Origin: Companilactobacillus hulinensis | Lineage (GTDB): Bacteria; Bacillota; Bacilli; Lactobacillales; Lactobacillaceae | Assembly (NCBI RefSeq): GCF_003946555.1 | Contig: NZ_RHOO01000004.1 | Span: forward strand, 110,840 to 174,839 | Reading direction: 5' to 3' | DNA: 64,000 bases | Part shown: positions 1 to 11,213 of the stretch, in pieces | Position numbering within the stretch: position 1 is the stretch's first letter | Layout of the letters: each line of letters opens with the position of its first letter | Translations under genes and position numbers: made by a program | Notes under the pieces: generated by a model | The model's database searches: none | Told to the model about the DNA's origin: nothing | What the model saw: the letters and a program-made list of their open reading frames with translations, nothing else

Positions 1-460
1 GATAGTGAGCGAATGCACGGTTAGCATCGGCCATCTTATGTGTATCTTCACGTTTCTTAACAGCTGCACCAGTATTATTGGCTGCATCCATAATTTCGTT
101 TGCTAGACGTGCGTCCATTGTATGTTCGCCACGTAGACGAGCATAACTAACGATCCAACGTAGACCTAAAGTTGTACGACGATCTGGGCGTACTTCGATA
201 GGAATTTGGTAGTTAGAACCACCGATACGGCGAGCCTTAACTTCAAGAACTGGCATAACATTGTTCATGGCTTCTTCGAAGACATCCAATGGTTCGTTAC
301 CAGTCTTATCCTTAATAATATCAAATGCACGGTAGAGAATTGATGAAGCAGTTCCTCTCTTACCATCGTACATCAAATGGTTGATCAAGCGTGTTACTAA
401 TTTTGAATTGTACATTGGGTCTGGCAAAACATCACGTTTTGGAGCGCTACCTTTACGCAT
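1..460 (-). CDS. rpsG: 30S ribosomal protein S7 (3' end cut by window edge)
   Basis: Translation from the ATG at 460-458 begins [20 protein letters not shown] and continues through the conserved S7 core ([35 protein letters not shown]). S7 binds the 3' major domain of 16S rRNA and nucleates assembly of the 30S head. 153 codons are present; the family is about 156 residues, so only the last few residues lie beyond base 1. A ribosome binding site (GGAGGAA-like) precedes the start. It lies 43 bp downstream of rpsL on the same strand, the usual str-operon order rpsL-rpsG-fusA; fusA would be expected just outside the window. Confidence 0.97.
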   Translation of the reverse strand, partial: MRKGSAPKRDVLPDPMYNSKLVTRLINHLMYDGKRGTASSILYRAFDIIKDKTGNEPLDVFEEAMNNVMPVLEVKARRIGGSNYQIPIEVRPDRRTTLGLRWIVSYARLRGEHTMDARLANEIMDAANNTGAAVKKREDTHKMADANRAFAHY

Positions 461-503
461 ATTAAATTCCTCCGTTATTACTAATTTCTTTGTTTGTGAT
501 TAA

Positions 504-917
504 TTATTTCTTAGGCTTCTTAGCACCATATTTTGAACGGCTTTGCATACGTCCATCAACACCGGCAGTATCTAAAGCACCACGAACAACGTGATAACGA
601 ACACCAGGTAGATCCTTTACACGGCCACCACGGACAAGAACAACACTGTGCTCTTGTAAGTTGTGTCCAACACCTGGGATATATGCTGTAACTTCGATAA
701 GATTTGATAGTCTAACACGGGCATACTTACGTAGGGCTGAGTTAGGCTTCTTTGGTGTCATTGTTCCGACACGAGTTGCTACACCACGTTTTTGTGGTGC
801 TGGGTTCTTTGTAGCAACTTTCTTCATACTGTTGTAACCGTAGTTCAATGCAGGGGCATTTGATTTTGACCCTTGTGACTTGCGGCCTTTACGTACCAAT
901 TGATTAATTGTAGGCAT
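504..917 (-). CDS. rpsL: 30S ribosomal protein S12
   Basis: 137 residues, full length for Firmicutes S12 (which have the short insertion around residues 25-40 relative to E. coli). S12 sits at the decoding centre and controls translational accuracy. The signature [17 protein letters not shown] is intact, as is [14 protein letters not shown]. The lysines at the two usual streptomycin-resistance positions (in TPKK and RVKD) are wild type, so no rpsL-type streptomycin resistance is predicted. The start ATG at 917 follows AGGAGGAA. First gene of the str operon; its promoter lies at 1056-1084, leaving a leader of about 130 nt. Confidence 0.98.
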   Translation of the reverse strand: MPTINQLVRKGRKSQGSKSNAPALNYGYNSMKKVATKNPAPQKRGVATRVGTMTPKKPNSALRKYARVRLSNLIEVTAYIPGVGHNLQEHSVVLVRGGRVKDLPGVRYHVVRGALDTAGVDGRMQSRSKYGAKKPKK

Positions 918-1055
918 TCAAGGTTCCTCCTAAAAATTTAAGTACACACATCCAGGTGGTTCATATTTTTACAAAATAATAAACCACGTTAGTGGCGTAC
1001 GTTATGAGCTTATACTTAAACAAACTACTACTCTGCTAATAAAAGCACGTCTACT

Positions 1056-1084
1056 AGAATATCATCTTAAAATGAGCATGTCAA
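1056..1084 (-). promoter_or_regulatory. Promoter of the rpsL-rpsG (str) operon
   Basis: On the minus strand a consensus -35 TTGACA (1084-1079) is followed after 17 bp by TATTCT (1061-1056). The predicted start near 1049 gives a leader of about 130 nt before rpsL, containing a small hairpin around 975-1000 (CCAC-taa-CGTGG type). Confidence 0.7.
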
Positions 1085-1142
1085 TGAACTATCGAAGAAA
1101 AGCTAATCGAAAGTTTCGTAATTTAATTTCGAGGTGATAAAA

Positions 1143-1811
1143 ATGACGTATTTATTTTACTTTTTAGTATTTGTTCTGTCTTCTAGTATAGTCTCATTTT
1201 TGACAGTTATGGGACATGATTTTCCAAAAATTGAATTCAATCGGAGATCAGCTTGTGATAATTGCCATAAAATATTAGCTTGGTTCGAACTGTTCCCTGT
1301 CCTTGGTTATATATTATTACGTGGTCGTTGTCGAAATTGTCAAAATAAAATTCACTGGATATATCCCGCAACCGAATTTCTAGGCGGAGTTTTTGTGTTA
1401 ACTGGACTGGCTCTTGGAAAAAGCATTTATCTCTTTGCGCCAATATTCATAATGATGATCCTATTTGCATTCATGGACCACTATCATGGATTCATTTATC
1501 CAATTTTCTACATATTAAGTATCCCAACATTTGTATTCTCGATCCTCAATCATAATAAAATCTACTTATTAGTAGGATTGGGAACTTACACGATTCTGTA
1601 CCTTCTTCATTATTTTGGTAAAAGCATCGGTCTTGGTGACGTTGAACTACTAACTATATTGGCACTTTTGTTTGGTTACAACAAAATTCTTAGTATCATT
1701 CTATTTGCTTGTGCCTTATGCATTCTACATTTTTTATTGCAGAAAAAAAGATCATTTAGATTCGTACCCTATCTAACTATAGCTACAGGTATCGTCTATT
1801 TGATCTCCTAA
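1143..1811 (+). CDS. comC: Prepilin peptidase (A24 family, ComC-like)
   Basis: Polytopic membrane protein of 222 residues. The N-terminal part holds the two CxxC pairs of bifunctional prepilin peptidases (CDNCHK near residue 37 and CRNCQNK near residue 62). The C-terminal A24 domain shows the two expected catalytic aspartates (FMDHYHG and GLGDVE). These enzymes cleave and N-methylate type IV pilin-like proteins; in lactobacilli the substrates are the ComG pseudopilins of the DNA-uptake machine. An in-frame GTG at 1134 lies inside the ribosome binding site GAGGTG, so the ATG at 1143 is the better start. No pilin genes are nearby. Its stop codon abuts the stop of the convergent esterase gene with no intervening base. 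Confidence 0.88.
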   Translation: MTYLFYFLVFVLSSSIVSFLTVMGHDFPKIEFNRRSACDNCHKILAWFELFPVLGYILLRGRCRNCQNKIHWIYPATEFLGGVFVLTGLALGKSIYLFAPIFIMMILFAFMDHYHGFIYPIFYILSIPTFVFSILNHNKIYLLVGLGTYTILYLLHYFGKSIGLGDVELLTILALLFGYNKILSIILFACALCILHFLLQKKRSFRFVPYLTIATGIVYLIS

Positions 1812-2630
1812 TTAATTCGGTAAAACTTTTTGTAATTTAAGCCAGTTAATACATAATTCCCACCATTTAGCATCAGCAGGAACAACGTAGGAATCTTCAC
1901 CAGGATGCTGTGTTACTCGTGAAGCTAGCGATAGACCATGCCGACCTGATCCAAACAAATGCAATTCATACGGAATACCAATTGCATTCAGCTTTTGCGC
2001 ATAAGTAATCGAATTCAAAACTGGGACAGTCTCATCGTCCACAGTCTGCCAAATAAATGTTGGCTTAGAGTTACTAGTTAAATGCTCTTGAGCGCTCCAA
2101 TATATCTTGTCGGAACTTATCTGTTCTGCGTACTCTGTACTATCAGGGTATCCTAGTGTCAAATCAATGACTGAATAGCACAAAACATTAACCTTGGGCT
2201 GTACTTCGATTGGATCTGAAAATATTTTTTGGACAGTCTCTGGATCAGTCATCAAAGAATTATAGTTGGCTACAATTTGTCCACCTGCTGAAAATCCAAT
2301 CAAAATTATCTTATTCAAATCTATCAAATGAATGTCTGCTTGGCTCTTTAGCCAATTCAAAGTTGTAGCTAACTCTTGTAACGCTAAAGGGTATACCGTT
2401 TCGTTATTCGTAATTAACTGATAATGCAAAACTAGTGCGTGTACTCCTTCAGAAGCAAATTTGAGTGCTATTGGTTGTGCCTCACGATCAGAATGAAACG
2501 TGAAACCACCTCCTGGACAAATTATTACTACAGGATGCTTCACAGTCGATGTGAAATCACTAATGGGATCTAACCAATATGTATCCAAAACAAATTCTGT
2601 ATCTTTATACATCAGCTTTTGTGTGTTCAT
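1812..2630 (-). CDS. Alpha/beta-hydrolase esterase (copy 2 of a tandem pair)
   Basis: 272 residues with an esterase/lipase layout: oxyanion-hole segment PGGGFTF (near 40), nucleophile elbow GFSAGG (near 121), acid DDETVP (near 208) and catalytic His in GSGRHGLS (near 240). No signal peptide, so probably cytoplasmic. It resembles acetyl-esterase or BD-FAE-type carboxylesterases; the substrate cannot be read from sequence. The upstream neighbour (2655-3467) is a close paralogue with the same motif spacing, 24 bp away on the same strand, which points to tandem duplication and cotranscription. Ribosome binding site GAGGAG lies 9 nt before the ATG. Confidence 0.85.
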   Translation of the reverse strand: MNTQKLMYKDTEFVLDTYWLDPISDFTSTVKHPVVIICPGGGFTFHSDREAQPIALKFASEGVHALVLHYQLITNNETVYPLALQELATTLNWLKSQADIHLIDLNKIILIGFSAGGQIVANYNSLMTDPETVQKIFSDPIEVQPKVNVLCYSVIDLTLGYPDSTEYAEQISSDKIYWSAQEHLTSNSKPTFIWQTVDDETVPVLNSITYAQKLNAIGIPYELHLFGSGRHGLSLASRVTQHPGEDSYVVPADAKWWELCINWLKLQKVLPN

Positions 2631-2654
2631 TTAAGACATCTCCTCGTAAACAAG

Positions 2655-3467
2655 TCACAGAATGCCAATCAGCTTGAACCAATTAATTTCTAGTTGCCAC
2701 CATTTTGCAGCAAATTTGTTCAAATGATCCTCGACACCTGGACGTTGGGTTACATAAGTACCCAGCGCCAAGCCGTGTCGACCTGAGCCAAATAAATGAA
2801 GTTCATATGATATGCCCAATTGATTTAATTTTTCAGCATATAGTAGAGAATTTTGAACGGGAACTGTTTGATCGTCGACTGTTTGCCAGATAAATGTTGG
2901 TTTGGAATACTTATTCAAATATCGTTGTGATTGCCAATAAAACGTATCCCTGCTAACGGCTAATCGATGTTCATTTGTTTTAGGATAACCAGCGCTCAGA
3001 TCTATTACTGGGTAACAAAGAACATTTGCCTTAGGCATAACTTTTATTTTTGTGTCAAAAACCCTACTCCTAATATTTGGATCAGTCATTATGGAATTAA
3101 AGTTTGCAACTATATGACCACCTGCTGAGAATCCAACTAATATTATCCTGTTCAAATCAATATTATGATTAATAGCTTGTGTTTTGAGCCAATTCAAGGT
3201 TGTAGCTGTCTCTTGCAATGCTAACGGATAAACCGGTACTCCATTGTCTATCAATTGGTAATGCAACACAATTGCATGAAAGCCTTCTGATGCAAACTTC
3301 AAAGCAATTGGCTGTGCTTCTCTGTCTGTCTGAAAAGTAAATCTTCCTCCAGGAAAAATAATGGCCAATGGATGATCAACTTGCTTGTCGAAATCATTAA
3401 ACGGATCAAGCCAATATGTATCTAATTCAAAACTGTGACCTTGATAATTAAGCTTTTTCTTTTCCAT
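2655..3467 (-). CDS. Alpha/beta-hydrolase esterase (copy 1 of a tandem pair)
   Basis: The reading frame is open to 3485, but AAGGAGC followed by ATG places the start at 3467 (protein begins MEKKKLNYQGHSF), giving 270 residues. Motifs match its downstream paralogue: PGGRFTF (the third oxyanion-hole glycine is Arg here), GFSAGGHI nucleophile elbow, DDQTVP, and GSGRHGLA for the catalytic His. Predicted cytoplasmic carboxylesterase of unknown substrate. The Gly-to-Arg change beside the oxyanion hole is the clearest difference between the copies and might alter substrate range. Transcribed away from the rpoC terminator at 3592-3636. Confidence 0.85.
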   Translation of the reverse strand: MEKKKLNYQGHSFELDTYWLDPFNDFDKQVDHPLAIIFPGGRFTFQTDREAQPIALKFASEGFHAIVLHYQLIDNGVPVYPLALQETATTLNWLKTQAINHNIDLNRIILVGFSAGGHIVANFNSIMTDPNIRSRVFDTKIKVMPKANVLCYPVIDLSAGYPKTNEHRLAVSRDTFYWQSQRYLNKYSKPTFIWQTVDDQTVPVQNSLLYAEKLNQLGISYELHLFGSGRHGLALGTYVTQRPGVEDHLNKFAAKWWQLEINWFKLIGIL

Positions 3468-3591
3468 AGTGCTCCTTTTTATCAAGATGTTTATACATCT
3501 ATTTTAAACTTATTTATTCTCTTTTACATTATATTTAATTATTAAAAAAATTAAAACGATATACATTATGTATTGATTTATTAGACTACTA

Positions 3592-3636
3592 AAAAAGGTT
3601 CCTGTCACTATTCAAAAAGTGACAGGAACCTTTTTA
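3592..3636 (-). terminator. rpoBC operon terminator
   Basis: A near-perfect stem (AGGTTCCTGTCACT paired with AGTGACAGGAACCT) around a short A-rich loop, flanked by A and T runs, lies 18 bp after the rpoC stop codon. The symmetry would let it work in both directions. Confidence 0.92.
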
Positions 3637-3653
3637 TATTTATCAATTACTTT

Positions 3654-6600
3654 CTAATGCTTTTCTTCTTTTGCAGCATCGTTAGCCTTCATTTGGGCTT
3701 CGATATCTGAAATTGTGTAGGCACCATTAAGTGAGTTATCTGCCATAGGACCAGTCTTCTTAGGCTCCATGTGGCTGTACTTAGCCATACCAGTACCGGC
3801 AGGGATAAGTTTACCAATAATAACATTTTCCTTAAGTCCAAGAAGTGGATCATTCTTACCTCTGATAGATGCATCAGTAAGAACTCTTGTTGTTTCCTGG
3901 AAGGAAGCAGCTGACAAGAAACTGTTAGTTTCAAGAGATGCCTTAGTAATACCAAGCAATACTGGACGTCCTGTAGCAGGAATACCACCGTTGAACAATG
4001 TCTCACGGTTGTGATCTGTAAATTGAGAAATATCCATTAATTGACCTGGCAATACATCAGTATCACCTGGATCAAGGATTCTGATCTTACGTAGCATTTG
4101 TCTGATCATAACCTCGAAATGCTTATCAGAAATATCAACACCTTGCATACGGTAAACTTTTTGAACTTCTGCAAGTAGGTAATTTTCTGTTGTTTGAACA
4201 TTTGTAACCTTGATCAATTCCTTAGGATCAATTGAACCTTGTGTTAACTTACCACCACGGTCAACATGGTCGCCTTCGGCGACTGCGACACTTGATGTAT
4301 AAGGAACACTATAAGATCTAGAATCAATGTCACCTTCGACAGTAATTTCCTTAGTGTGTTCTGCAGGGTTTTCATCGATTGCTGTAACAGTACCATCAAC
4401 CTCTGAAATAATTGCAAGACCTTTAGGGTTTCTAGCTTCAACGATTTCTTGAACACGAGGAAGTCCTTGTGTAATATCGTCACCACCAGCAACACCACCG
4501 GTATGGAAGTTACGCATAGTTAGCTGTGTACCTGGTTCACCGATTGATTGAGCAGCAACAGTACCAACTGCCTCACCAATTTCAACTTCTTCACCAGTAG
4601 CAAGGTTACGACCGTAACACTTCTTACATACACCATGTTTTGTATCACATGTAAATGCTGAACGAATTGTAACTTCTTTAACACCAGCATCAACGATCTT
4701 TTGTGCCAAGTTTTCGTCCATAAGAACTCCACGCTTAGCAAGAACTTCACCAGTCTTAGGATCATTAACTGTCTTTTGTGTGTAACGTCCAACTAGACGA
4801 TCGTACAATGGTTCGATCATATCTGTACCTTCCATAATTGAACTTACTAGAAGTCCACGGTCAGTACCACAATCTTCTTCACGAACGATAACATCTTGCG
4901 CAACATCAACTAGACGACGAGTCAAGTAACCTGAGTTGGCTGTCTTCAAAGCCGTATCAGTCATACCTTTACGAGCACCGTGGGTTGACATGAACATTTC
5001 CAAGACTGATAGTCCTTCACGGAAGTTAGAAATAACAGGGATTTCCATCATACCACCATTAGGGGCAGCCATAAGTCCACGCATACCTGCGAGCTGTGTA
5101 AAGTTTGAGATATTACCACGGGCACCAGAGTCCGACATCATTGAGATAGGGTTAGTTGGATCAAATGAATCAATTAGTAATTGTTGAATTTCATCTTTAG
5201 TATCATTCCATACACTGATAACACGATCATGTCGTTCTTCATCAGTGATAAGTCCACGACGGAATTGCTTAGAAATTGAAGCAACTTGTTTGTGGGCCTT
5301 GTCAATGATTTGAGGCTTTTCAGGTAAGTTAGGAACATCTGTAACACCAACTGTTAATCCAGAAATTGTACAGATTGTGTAACCTAATTCTTTCATATCA
5401 TCAAGAAGTGATGATGTACGTTGAACACGATATACCTTGAATACTTTGGCAATGATATCTGACATGTAACCACTCTTGATTGGGTCTACAAGATCCATTT
5501 CATCAAGTCTAGCATTAATGTCTTCACCTTTACCTAAGAAGTACTTATCAGGAACACCGTTTTCCAAGTTATCATCTGTTGGTTCGTTCAAGTATGGGAA
5601 GTCTTCAGGAAGAATTTCGTTGAAGATTACCTTACCAACACTTGTCATCAAGATTCTCTTACGTTGTTCATCTGTAAATGGTTTGTTTGGCATAGATGAT
5701 ACAGCCAAACCAATTCTTGTATGGTAATGAACATCACCATTAAGCAATGCAGTTTGAACTTCGTTAGAATCCTTGAAGATCTTACCTTCACCAGTCATAT
5801 GTCTTGTTTCAATTGTTAAGTAGTAGTTACCCAAAACAACATCCTGTGATGGTGTAACGATAGGCTTACCATCTTTAGGAGCAAGGATATGGTGAGCAGC
5901 AAGCATAAGCATACGTGCTTCAGCTTGGGCTTCGTCTGATAAAGGAACGTGAATGGCCATCTGATCACCATCAAAATCGGCATTGTAAGCTTCACAAGCC
6001 AATGGGTGAAGACGGATTGACTTACCATCAACCAATACAGGTTCAAAGGCTTGAATACCAAGTCTGTGAAGTGTAGGGGCACGGTTAAGTAATACTGGAC
6101 GTTCTTTGATAACGTCTTCTAGTACATCCCAAATATCGTCATCTTGACGATCGATCTTTCTTCTAGCGTTTTTAACGTTAGAAGCAATTTCACGCTTAAC
6201 CAATTCGTGCATAACGAATGGTTTGAACAATTCAAGAGCCATTTCACGAGGAAGTCCACATTGATAGAACTTCAATGTAGGACCAACATCGATAACTGAA
6301 CGACCTGAGTAATCAACACGTTTACCAAGTAAGTTTTGACGGAAACGTCCTTGCTTACCTTTAAGCATATGTGAAAGTGACTTCAATGGACGGTTACCTG
6401 GTCCTGTAACAGGACGGCCACGACGACCATTATCGATCAAGGCATCAACAGCTTCTTGAAGCATTCTCTTTTCGTTTTGAACGATGATGTTAGGTGCATG
6501 TAGATCTAACAATCTCTTCAAACGGTTATTACGGTTAATTACACGACGGTACAAATCGTTCAAATCGGAAGTAGCGAAACGGCCACCTTCTAGTTGAACC

Positions 6601-7322
6601 ATTGGACGTAAATCAGGTGGGATAACAGGAATTGCTTCCATTACCATCCATTCTGGTTTGTTACCTGACTTTTGGAAAGCACTGATAATATCCAAACGTC
6701 TGATAGCACGTGTACGTTTTTGACCTTGAGCAGTCTTCAATGTTTCACGTAATTCTTTAACTTCGGCTGGCATATCTACATTGGCAAGAAGTTCTCTGAT
6801 ACCTTCTGCACCCATTTTAGCGACGAACTTGTTACCAAATTCTTCACGTTTCTTACGATATTCAGACTCTGTTAGTAGTTGTTTATTCTCGAGGTCTGTA
6901 TCACCTGCGTCGATAACAACATATGAAGCAAAGTAGATTACTTCTTCAAGGTTTCTTGGGCTCATGTCCAATACAAGTCCCATACGTGATGGGATACCCT
7001 TGAAGTACCAGATATGTGTAACTGGTGCAGCTAATTCGATGTGGGCCATACGTTCACGACGAACTTTTGAACGTGTAACTTCAACACCACAGCGGTCACA
7101 AACAATACCCTTATAACGGATACGTTTGTATTTACCACAGGCACATTCCCAGTCTTTAGTTGGTCCAAAGATTCTTTCATCGAATAGACCATCTTTTTCT
7201 GGCTTCAAAGTACGGTAGTTGATTGTTTCAGGTTTCTTAACTTCTCCATAAGACCAGCTACGAATCTTGTCAGGAGATGCTAAACCAATTTGCATACTTT
7301 CAAATTTATTAACGTCTATCAA
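3654..7322 (-). CDS. rpoC: DNA-directed RNA polymerase subunit beta'
   Basis: 1222 residues, full length for a Gram-positive beta'. The N-terminal zinc-binding motif ([20 protein letters not shown], about residues 60-80), the catalytic [12 protein letters not shown]g-binding loop (about 450), and the second Cys cluster ([19 protein letters not shown], about 885) are all intact. The start is TTG at 7322, supported by GGGAGGT six bases upstream and by alignment with the usual MLDVNxFE N-terminus. The gene lies 29 bp after rpoB and is followed by a strong terminator. Confidence 0.98.
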   Translation of the reverse strand: MIDVNKFESMQIGLASPDKIRSWSYGEVKKPETINYRTLKPEKDGLFDERIFGPTKDWECACGKYKRIRYKGIVCDRCGVEVTRSKVRRERMAHIELAAPVTHIWYFKGIPSRMGLVLDMSPRNLEEVIYFASYVVIDAGDTDLENKQLLTESEYRKKREEFGNKFVAKMGAEGIRELLANVDMPAEVKELRETLKTAQGQKRTRAIRRLDIISAFQKSGNKPEWMVMEAIPVIPPDLRPMVQLEGGRFATSDLNDLYRRVINRNNRLKRLLDLHAPNIIVQNEKRMLQEAVDALIDNGRRGRPVTGPGNRPLKSLSHMLKGKQGRFRQNLLGKRVDYSGRSVIDVGPTLKFYQCGLPREMALELFKPFVMHELVKREIASNVKNARRKIDRQDDDIWDVLEDVIKERPVLLNRAPTLHRLGIQAFEPVLVDGKSIRLHPLACEAYNADFDGDQMAIHVPLSDEAQAEARMLMLAAHHILAPKDGKPIVTPSQDVVLGNYYLTIETRHMTGEGKIFKDSNEVQTALLNGDVHYHTRIGLAVSSMPNKPFTDEQRKRILMTSVGKVIFNEILPEDFPYLNEPTDDNLENGVPDKYFLGKGEDINARLDEMDLVDPIKSGYMSDIIAKVFKVYRVQRTSSLLDDMKELGYTICTISGLTVGVTDVPNLPEKPQIIDKAHKQVASISKQFRRGLITDEERHDRVISVWNDTKDEIQQLLIDSFDPTNPISMMSDSGARGNISNFTQLAGMRGLMAAPNGGMMEIPVISNFREGLSVLEMFMSTHGARKGMTDTALKTANSGYLTRRLVDVAQDVIVREEDCGTDRGLLVSSIMEGTDMIEPLYDRLVGRYTQKTVNDPKTGEVLAKRGVLMDENLAQKIVDAGVKEVTIRSAFTCDTKHGVCKKCYGRNLATGEEVEIGEAVGTVAAQSIGEPGTQLTMRNFHTGGVAGGDDITQGLPRVQEIVEARNPKGLAIISEVDGTVTAIDENPAEHTKEITVEGDIDSRSYSVPYTSSVAVAEGDHVDRGGKLTQGSIDPKELIKVTNVQTTENYLLAEVQKVYRMQGVDISDKHFEVMIRQMLRKIRILDPGDTDVLPGQLMDISQFTDHNRETLFNGGIPATGRPVLLGITKASLETNSFLSAASFQETTRVLTDASIRGKNDPLLGLKENVIIGKLIPAGTGMAKYSHMEPKKTGPMADNSLNGAYTISDIEAQMKANDAAKEEKH

Positions 7323-7351
7323 AAGGTTACCTCCCTAAATCTAAATTATGA

Positions 7352-10300
7352 CTATTTCTCTGATTTAGTACTTGTTGATTCGGCTGATTGTTGTTCTTCA
7401 AGCTTCTTAGCTTCTTCTTCAGCACGTTTTTGTTCTTGTTGTTTAGCAAACTTAGATAGAGCGTCAATACTTACTGTATCTTCATCTTCATCCATATCTC
7501 TAAGTTCGATTTCTTTGTTATGAGAATCAAGAACCTTCATATCAAGTCCTAAGGCTTGTAATTCTTTAACCAGAACACGGAATGATTCCGGAACACCTGG
7601 CTTAGGAATACTCTCACCTTTGACGATAGCTTCGTATGTCTTAACACGACCGACGATATCATCTGACTTGTATGTCAAGATTTCTTGAAGTGTATAAGCA
7701 GCACCATAAGCTTCAAGTGCCCAAACTTCCATTTCACCAAATCTCTGTCCACCAAATTGTGCTTTACCACCAAGTGGTTGTTGAGTAACTAGTGAGTATG
7801 GTCCGATTGAACGAGCATGTAACTTATCATCAACCATGTGGGCTAACTTCATGTAGTACATGACACCAACGGCAACACGGTTCTTGAATGGTTCACCAGT
7901 ACGTCCATCATAAAGGATCGACTTACCATCTGAATCCATATCGGCTTCTTTAACAATATCCCATAATTCATCATCTTGAACACCATCGAAAACAGGTGTT
8001 GCAACGTGGATACCAAGTTTTCTAGCAGCCATACCCAAGTGAAGATCTAGAACCTGTCCAATGTTCATACGAGATGGAACACCCATTGGGTTCAATAGAA
8101 TATCTACTGGAGTACCATCTGGCATATATGGCATATCTTCTTGAGGTACAACGATTGAAACAGTACCTTTGTTACCATGACGTCCGGCCATCTTGTCACC
8201 AACTTGAATCTTACGCTTTTGAGCGATGTAAACACGAACAAGCATGTTAACACCAGGGTCTAATTCATCGCCGGCTTCACGAGTAAATACCTTAACGTCT
8301 TGGATAATACCGCCACCACCATGTGGTACACGGAGTGAAGTATCACGAACTTCACGAGCTTTTTCACCGAAAATAGCATGCAATAGTCTTTCTTCGGCTG
8401 ATAATTCTGTAACACCCTTAGGTGTAACCTTACCAACTAAGATATCTCCATCACGTACTTCGGCACCAATACGGATAATACCGAACTCATCAAGATCTTT
8501 AAGTGATTCCTCACCAACGTTAGGAATTTCACGTGTGATCTCTTCAGGTCCAAGTTTTGTATCACGAGCTTCTGATTCATACTCTTCAATATGGATTGAA
8601 GTATAAGCATCTTCACGTACAAGTTTCTCTGAAAGCACAATGGCATCTTCGTAGTTGTACATGTTCCATGTCATGAAGGCAATAAGTGGGTTTTGACCAA
8701 GAGCTAATTCACCATTTTCCATAGCAGGACCATCAGCAATAATATCGCCGGCCTTAACTACTTCACCCTTGCGAGCAATAGGTCTTTGGTTGTAACTCTT
8801 ACCATTATTTGAACGACGGAATTTTGTAACTTTATATTCATCAGTTGTTCCATCATCGTCACGTTTGATAGTGATCTTCTTAGCATCAACATATTCGATA
8901 GTACCAGCATGTTTAGCTAACAAGGCAGCACCAGAATCGTGCGCAGCAATATATTCCATACTTGTACCAACTAGTGGTGCGTGTGGATTAACTAAAGGAA
9001 CAGCTTGACGTTGCATGTTGGCACCCATCAAAGCACGGTTAGAATCATCGTTTTCCAAGAAAGGAATACATGCAGTAGCAACGGAAACAACTTGCTTAGG
9101 TGAAACGTCCATGTAATCGACTTTTTCAGGTGTTGTTTCAATATTGTCATCTTTGTGACGAGCCAAAATTGTGTTATCAACAAATGAACCATCATCGTTT
9201 AATAGAGTATTAGCCTGAGCAACAATGTAATTATCTTCTTCATCGGCTGTTAAGTAGTCGATCTTATCTGTAACTTTATGTGTATCCCATGAAACACGAC
9301 GATATGGTGTTTCGATGAAACCATATTTATTAATAATGGCATAACTGGCCAAGTTATTAATAAGTCCGATATTAGGACCTTCGGGAGTTTCGATTGGGCA
9401 CATACGACCATAGTGAGTATAGTGAACATCACGAACTTCATATCCGGCACGATCACGAGTCAAACCACCAGGTCCAAGGGCAGATAGACGACGCTTGTGT
9501 TCTAGCTCACCAAGCGGATTAGTCTGATCCATGAACTGTGACAATTGTGATGAACCAAAGAATTCCTTGATTGAAGCCACAACAGGTCTAATGTTGATCA
9601 ATTGTTGAGGTGTAACAGTAGCTGAGTCTTGAATTGACATTCTTTCACGTACAACACGTTCCATACGTGACAAACCAATACGGAATTGATTTTGAAGTAA
9701 TTCACCGACTGAACGAATACGACGGTTACCCAAGTGATCAATATCATCAGTTGAACCAATGCCTTCTTTAAGGTTCAAGAAGTAGTTGATTCCAGCCAAG
9801 ATATCAGCAGGTGTAATAACACGAAGCTTTTCATCAATATGACCGTTACCGATAATATTAACAACTTTTTCATTGTCAGCTTCTGAGTAGATCTTAATAA
9901 TTTGAACAGTGATTGGGTCTGTTAGGACACCTTCATCAGAAGGTTGAAGTGTAACAGTCTTGAAGTCTTCACGATCAAGGTATGGGCTAAGTTTGCTCAT
10001 AGCATCGCGGTCCAAAACAGTATCCTTAGGAAGGATAACTTCACCTGTATCAGGGTCAGCTAATGTTTCAGCCAATGTCTTATTCAATAATCTAGTCTTA
10101 AGGTTAAGCTTCTTGTTGACCTTGTAACGACCAACAGATGCCATATCGTAACGACGTGGGTCAAAGAATCTAGCATAGAGCAATGAACGAGAACTGTCAG
10201 CAGTCTTAGGTTCACCAGGACGTAATCTTTCATAAACATCCTTCAATGCTTCTTCAACACGTGAGTCGCTTGTATCTTTGTGAACATCTTTTTCAAGAGT

Positions 10301-10957
10301 GGCGTTCAATGTATCGTTCTCACCAAAGATATCAAGAATTTCAGAATCTTCACCGAAACCTAATGTTCTGATCAATTCAGAAATAGGTAGCTTTCTAGTT
10401 CTATCGATTCTTACATATGCAAGACCCTTAGCGTCTGTTTCATATTCCAACCAAGCACCACGGTTAGGAATAACAGTTGTTCCGAAGTTAACACGACCGT
10501 TCTTATCAGTATCTTGATTGTAATAGATACCAGGTGAACGTACTAATTGTGAAACAATAACACGTTCGGCACCATTAATAATGAAAGTACCTTGTTCAGT
10601 CATGATTGGGAAATCACCGAAGAAAACATCTTGAGTCTTGATTTCACCAGTTTCGTGGTTAGTCAATTTCAAAGTGACATGCAATGGTGCTGAAAAGTTA
10701 GCATCATGTTGTCTTGCTTCTTCAACGGTATACTTAGGTTCTAGTAATTTGTAGTCAACGTATTCCAATGAAAGATTTCCAGCAAAATCATCAATAGGCA
10801 TAATATCATCAAACATGTCTTTTAGACCTTCATCTAAAAACCAGTTGTATGAGTTTGTTTGAATGTCTATCAAATTTGGCAGTGGAAGTACTTCCTTGAT
10901 CTTTGCATAACTACGACGAACACGGTGTGCACCATAATTAACGTTATGATAAGTCAA
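7352..10957 (-). CDS. rpoB: DNA-directed RNA polymerase subunit beta
   Basis: About 1201 residues with all core regions. The rifampicin-binding segment reads [14 protein letters not shown], then [13 protein letters not shown], i.e. the sensitive form. The open frame extends to a TTG at 10987, but GAGGTG at 10969-10964 lies six bases before a second TTG at 10957, whose product begins [17 protein letters not shown] like other Firmicutes RpoB proteins; I take 10957 as the start. The C-terminus has a charged extension ([19 protein letters not shown]) after the conserved end, often seen in lactobacilli. It has its own promoter (11171-11199) and a structured leader of about 205 nt. Confidence 0.97.
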   Translation of the reverse strand: MTYHNVNYGAHRVRRSYAKIKEVLPLPNLIDIQTNSYNWFLDEGLKDMFDDIMPIDDFAGNLSLEYVDYKLLEPKYTVEEARQHDANFSAPLHVTLKLTNHETGEIKTQDVFFGDFPIMTEQGTFIINGAERVIVSQLVRSPGIYYNQDTDKNGRVNFGTTVIPNRGAWLEYETDAKGLAYVRIDRTRKLPISELIRTLGFGEDSEILDIFGENDTLNATLEKDVHKDTSDSRVEEALKDVYERLRPGEPKTADSSRSLLYARFFDPRRYDMASVGRYKVNKKLNLKTRLLNKTLAETLADPDTGEVILPKDTVLDRDAMSKLSPYLDREDFKTVTLQPSDEGVLTDPITVQIIKIYSEADNEKVVNIIGNGHIDEKLRVITPADILAGINYFLNLKEGIGSTDDIDHLGNRRIRSVGELLQNQFRIGLSRMERVVRERMSIQDSATVTPQQLINIRPVVASIKEFFGSSQLSQFMDQTNPLGELEHKRRLSALGPGGLTRDRAGYEVRDVHYTHYGRMCPIETPEGPNIGLINNLASYAIINKYGFIETPYRRVSWDTHKVTDKIDYLTADEEDNYIVAQANTLLNDDGSFVDNTILARHKDDNIETTPEKVDYMDVSPKQVVSVATACIPFLENDDSNRALMGANMQRQAVPLVNPHAPLVGTSMEYIAAHDSGAALLAKHAGTIEYVDAKKITIKRDDDGTTDEYKVTKFRRSNNGKSYNQRPIARKGEVVKAGDIIADGPAMENGELALGQNPLIAFMTWNMYNYEDAIVLSEKLVREDAYTSIHIEEYESEARDTKLGPEEITREIPNVGEESLKDLDEFGIIRIGAEVRDGDILVGKVTPKGVTELSAEERLLHAIFGEKAREVRDTSLRVPHGGGGIIQDVKVFTREAGDELDPGVNMLVRVYIAQKRKIQVGDKMAGRHGNKGTVSIVVPQEDMPYMPDGTPVDILLNPMGVPSRMNIGQVLDLHLGMAARKLGIHVATPVFDGVQDDELWDIVKEADMDSDGKSILYDGRTGEPFKNRVAVGVMYYMKLAHMVDDKLHARSIGPYSLVTQQPLGGKAQFGGQRFGEMEVWALEAYGAAYTLQEILTYKSDDIVGRVKTYEAIVKGESIPKPGVPESFRVLVKELQALGLDMKVLDSHNKEIELRDMDEDEDTVSIDALSKFAKQQEQKRAEEEAKKLEEQQSAESTSTKSEK

Positions 10958-11164
10958 ATTTTTCACCTCAACATATAATTTGTTCAAAAAATAACTTAAC
11001 CAGTAATATTACAATTGTGTTACAAATTGTAAGAAAACGGTTTAAATACCGGTTTTTAGGCAAAAAAAAACCAAAAATAGAACTTACTTCTATTTTCGAT
11101 TTCTTCTATACGGCATCACCACGGACAATAGATCGCGGCTTACGTTTTGAACTTTAAATCTCAT
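10958..11164 (-). promoter_or_regulatory. Structured rpoB leader RNA
   Basis: Between the predicted transcription start (near 11164) and the rpoB start lies a leader of about 205 nt. In order of transcription it holds a 9-bp A/U-rich hairpin (11096-11074: AAAATAGAA, loop of 5, TTCTATTTT) followed by GG and nine U residues, which looks like a weak intrinsic terminator; then a CCGG-containing hairpin around 11060-11034; then a TTACAATTTGT/ACAATTGTAA hairpin around 11031-11008. A Lactobacillales leader motif named Lacto-rpoB is known upstream of rpoB; whether this leader belongs to it needs a covariance-model scan. Confidence 0.55.
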
Positions 11165-11170
11165 AGAAAG

Positions 11171-11199
11171 ATAATACTCGGAATCATTATCATTGTCAA
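11171..11199 (-). promoter_or_regulatory. Promoter of rpoB-rpoC
   Basis: Consensus -35 TTGACA (11199-11194), 17-bp spacer, -10 TATTAT (11176-11171) on the minus strand, within the clpC-rpoB gap. So rpoBC does not depend on read-through from clpC. Confidence 0.75.
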
Positions 11200-11213
11200 T
11201 AGTCAAGTATTTT

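Noticed and set aside
4244..6082. Several ORFs of 80-105 codons in other frames within rpoC and rpoB
   Set aside because: They overlap a fully conserved coding frame and have no independent start signals or recognisable motifs.
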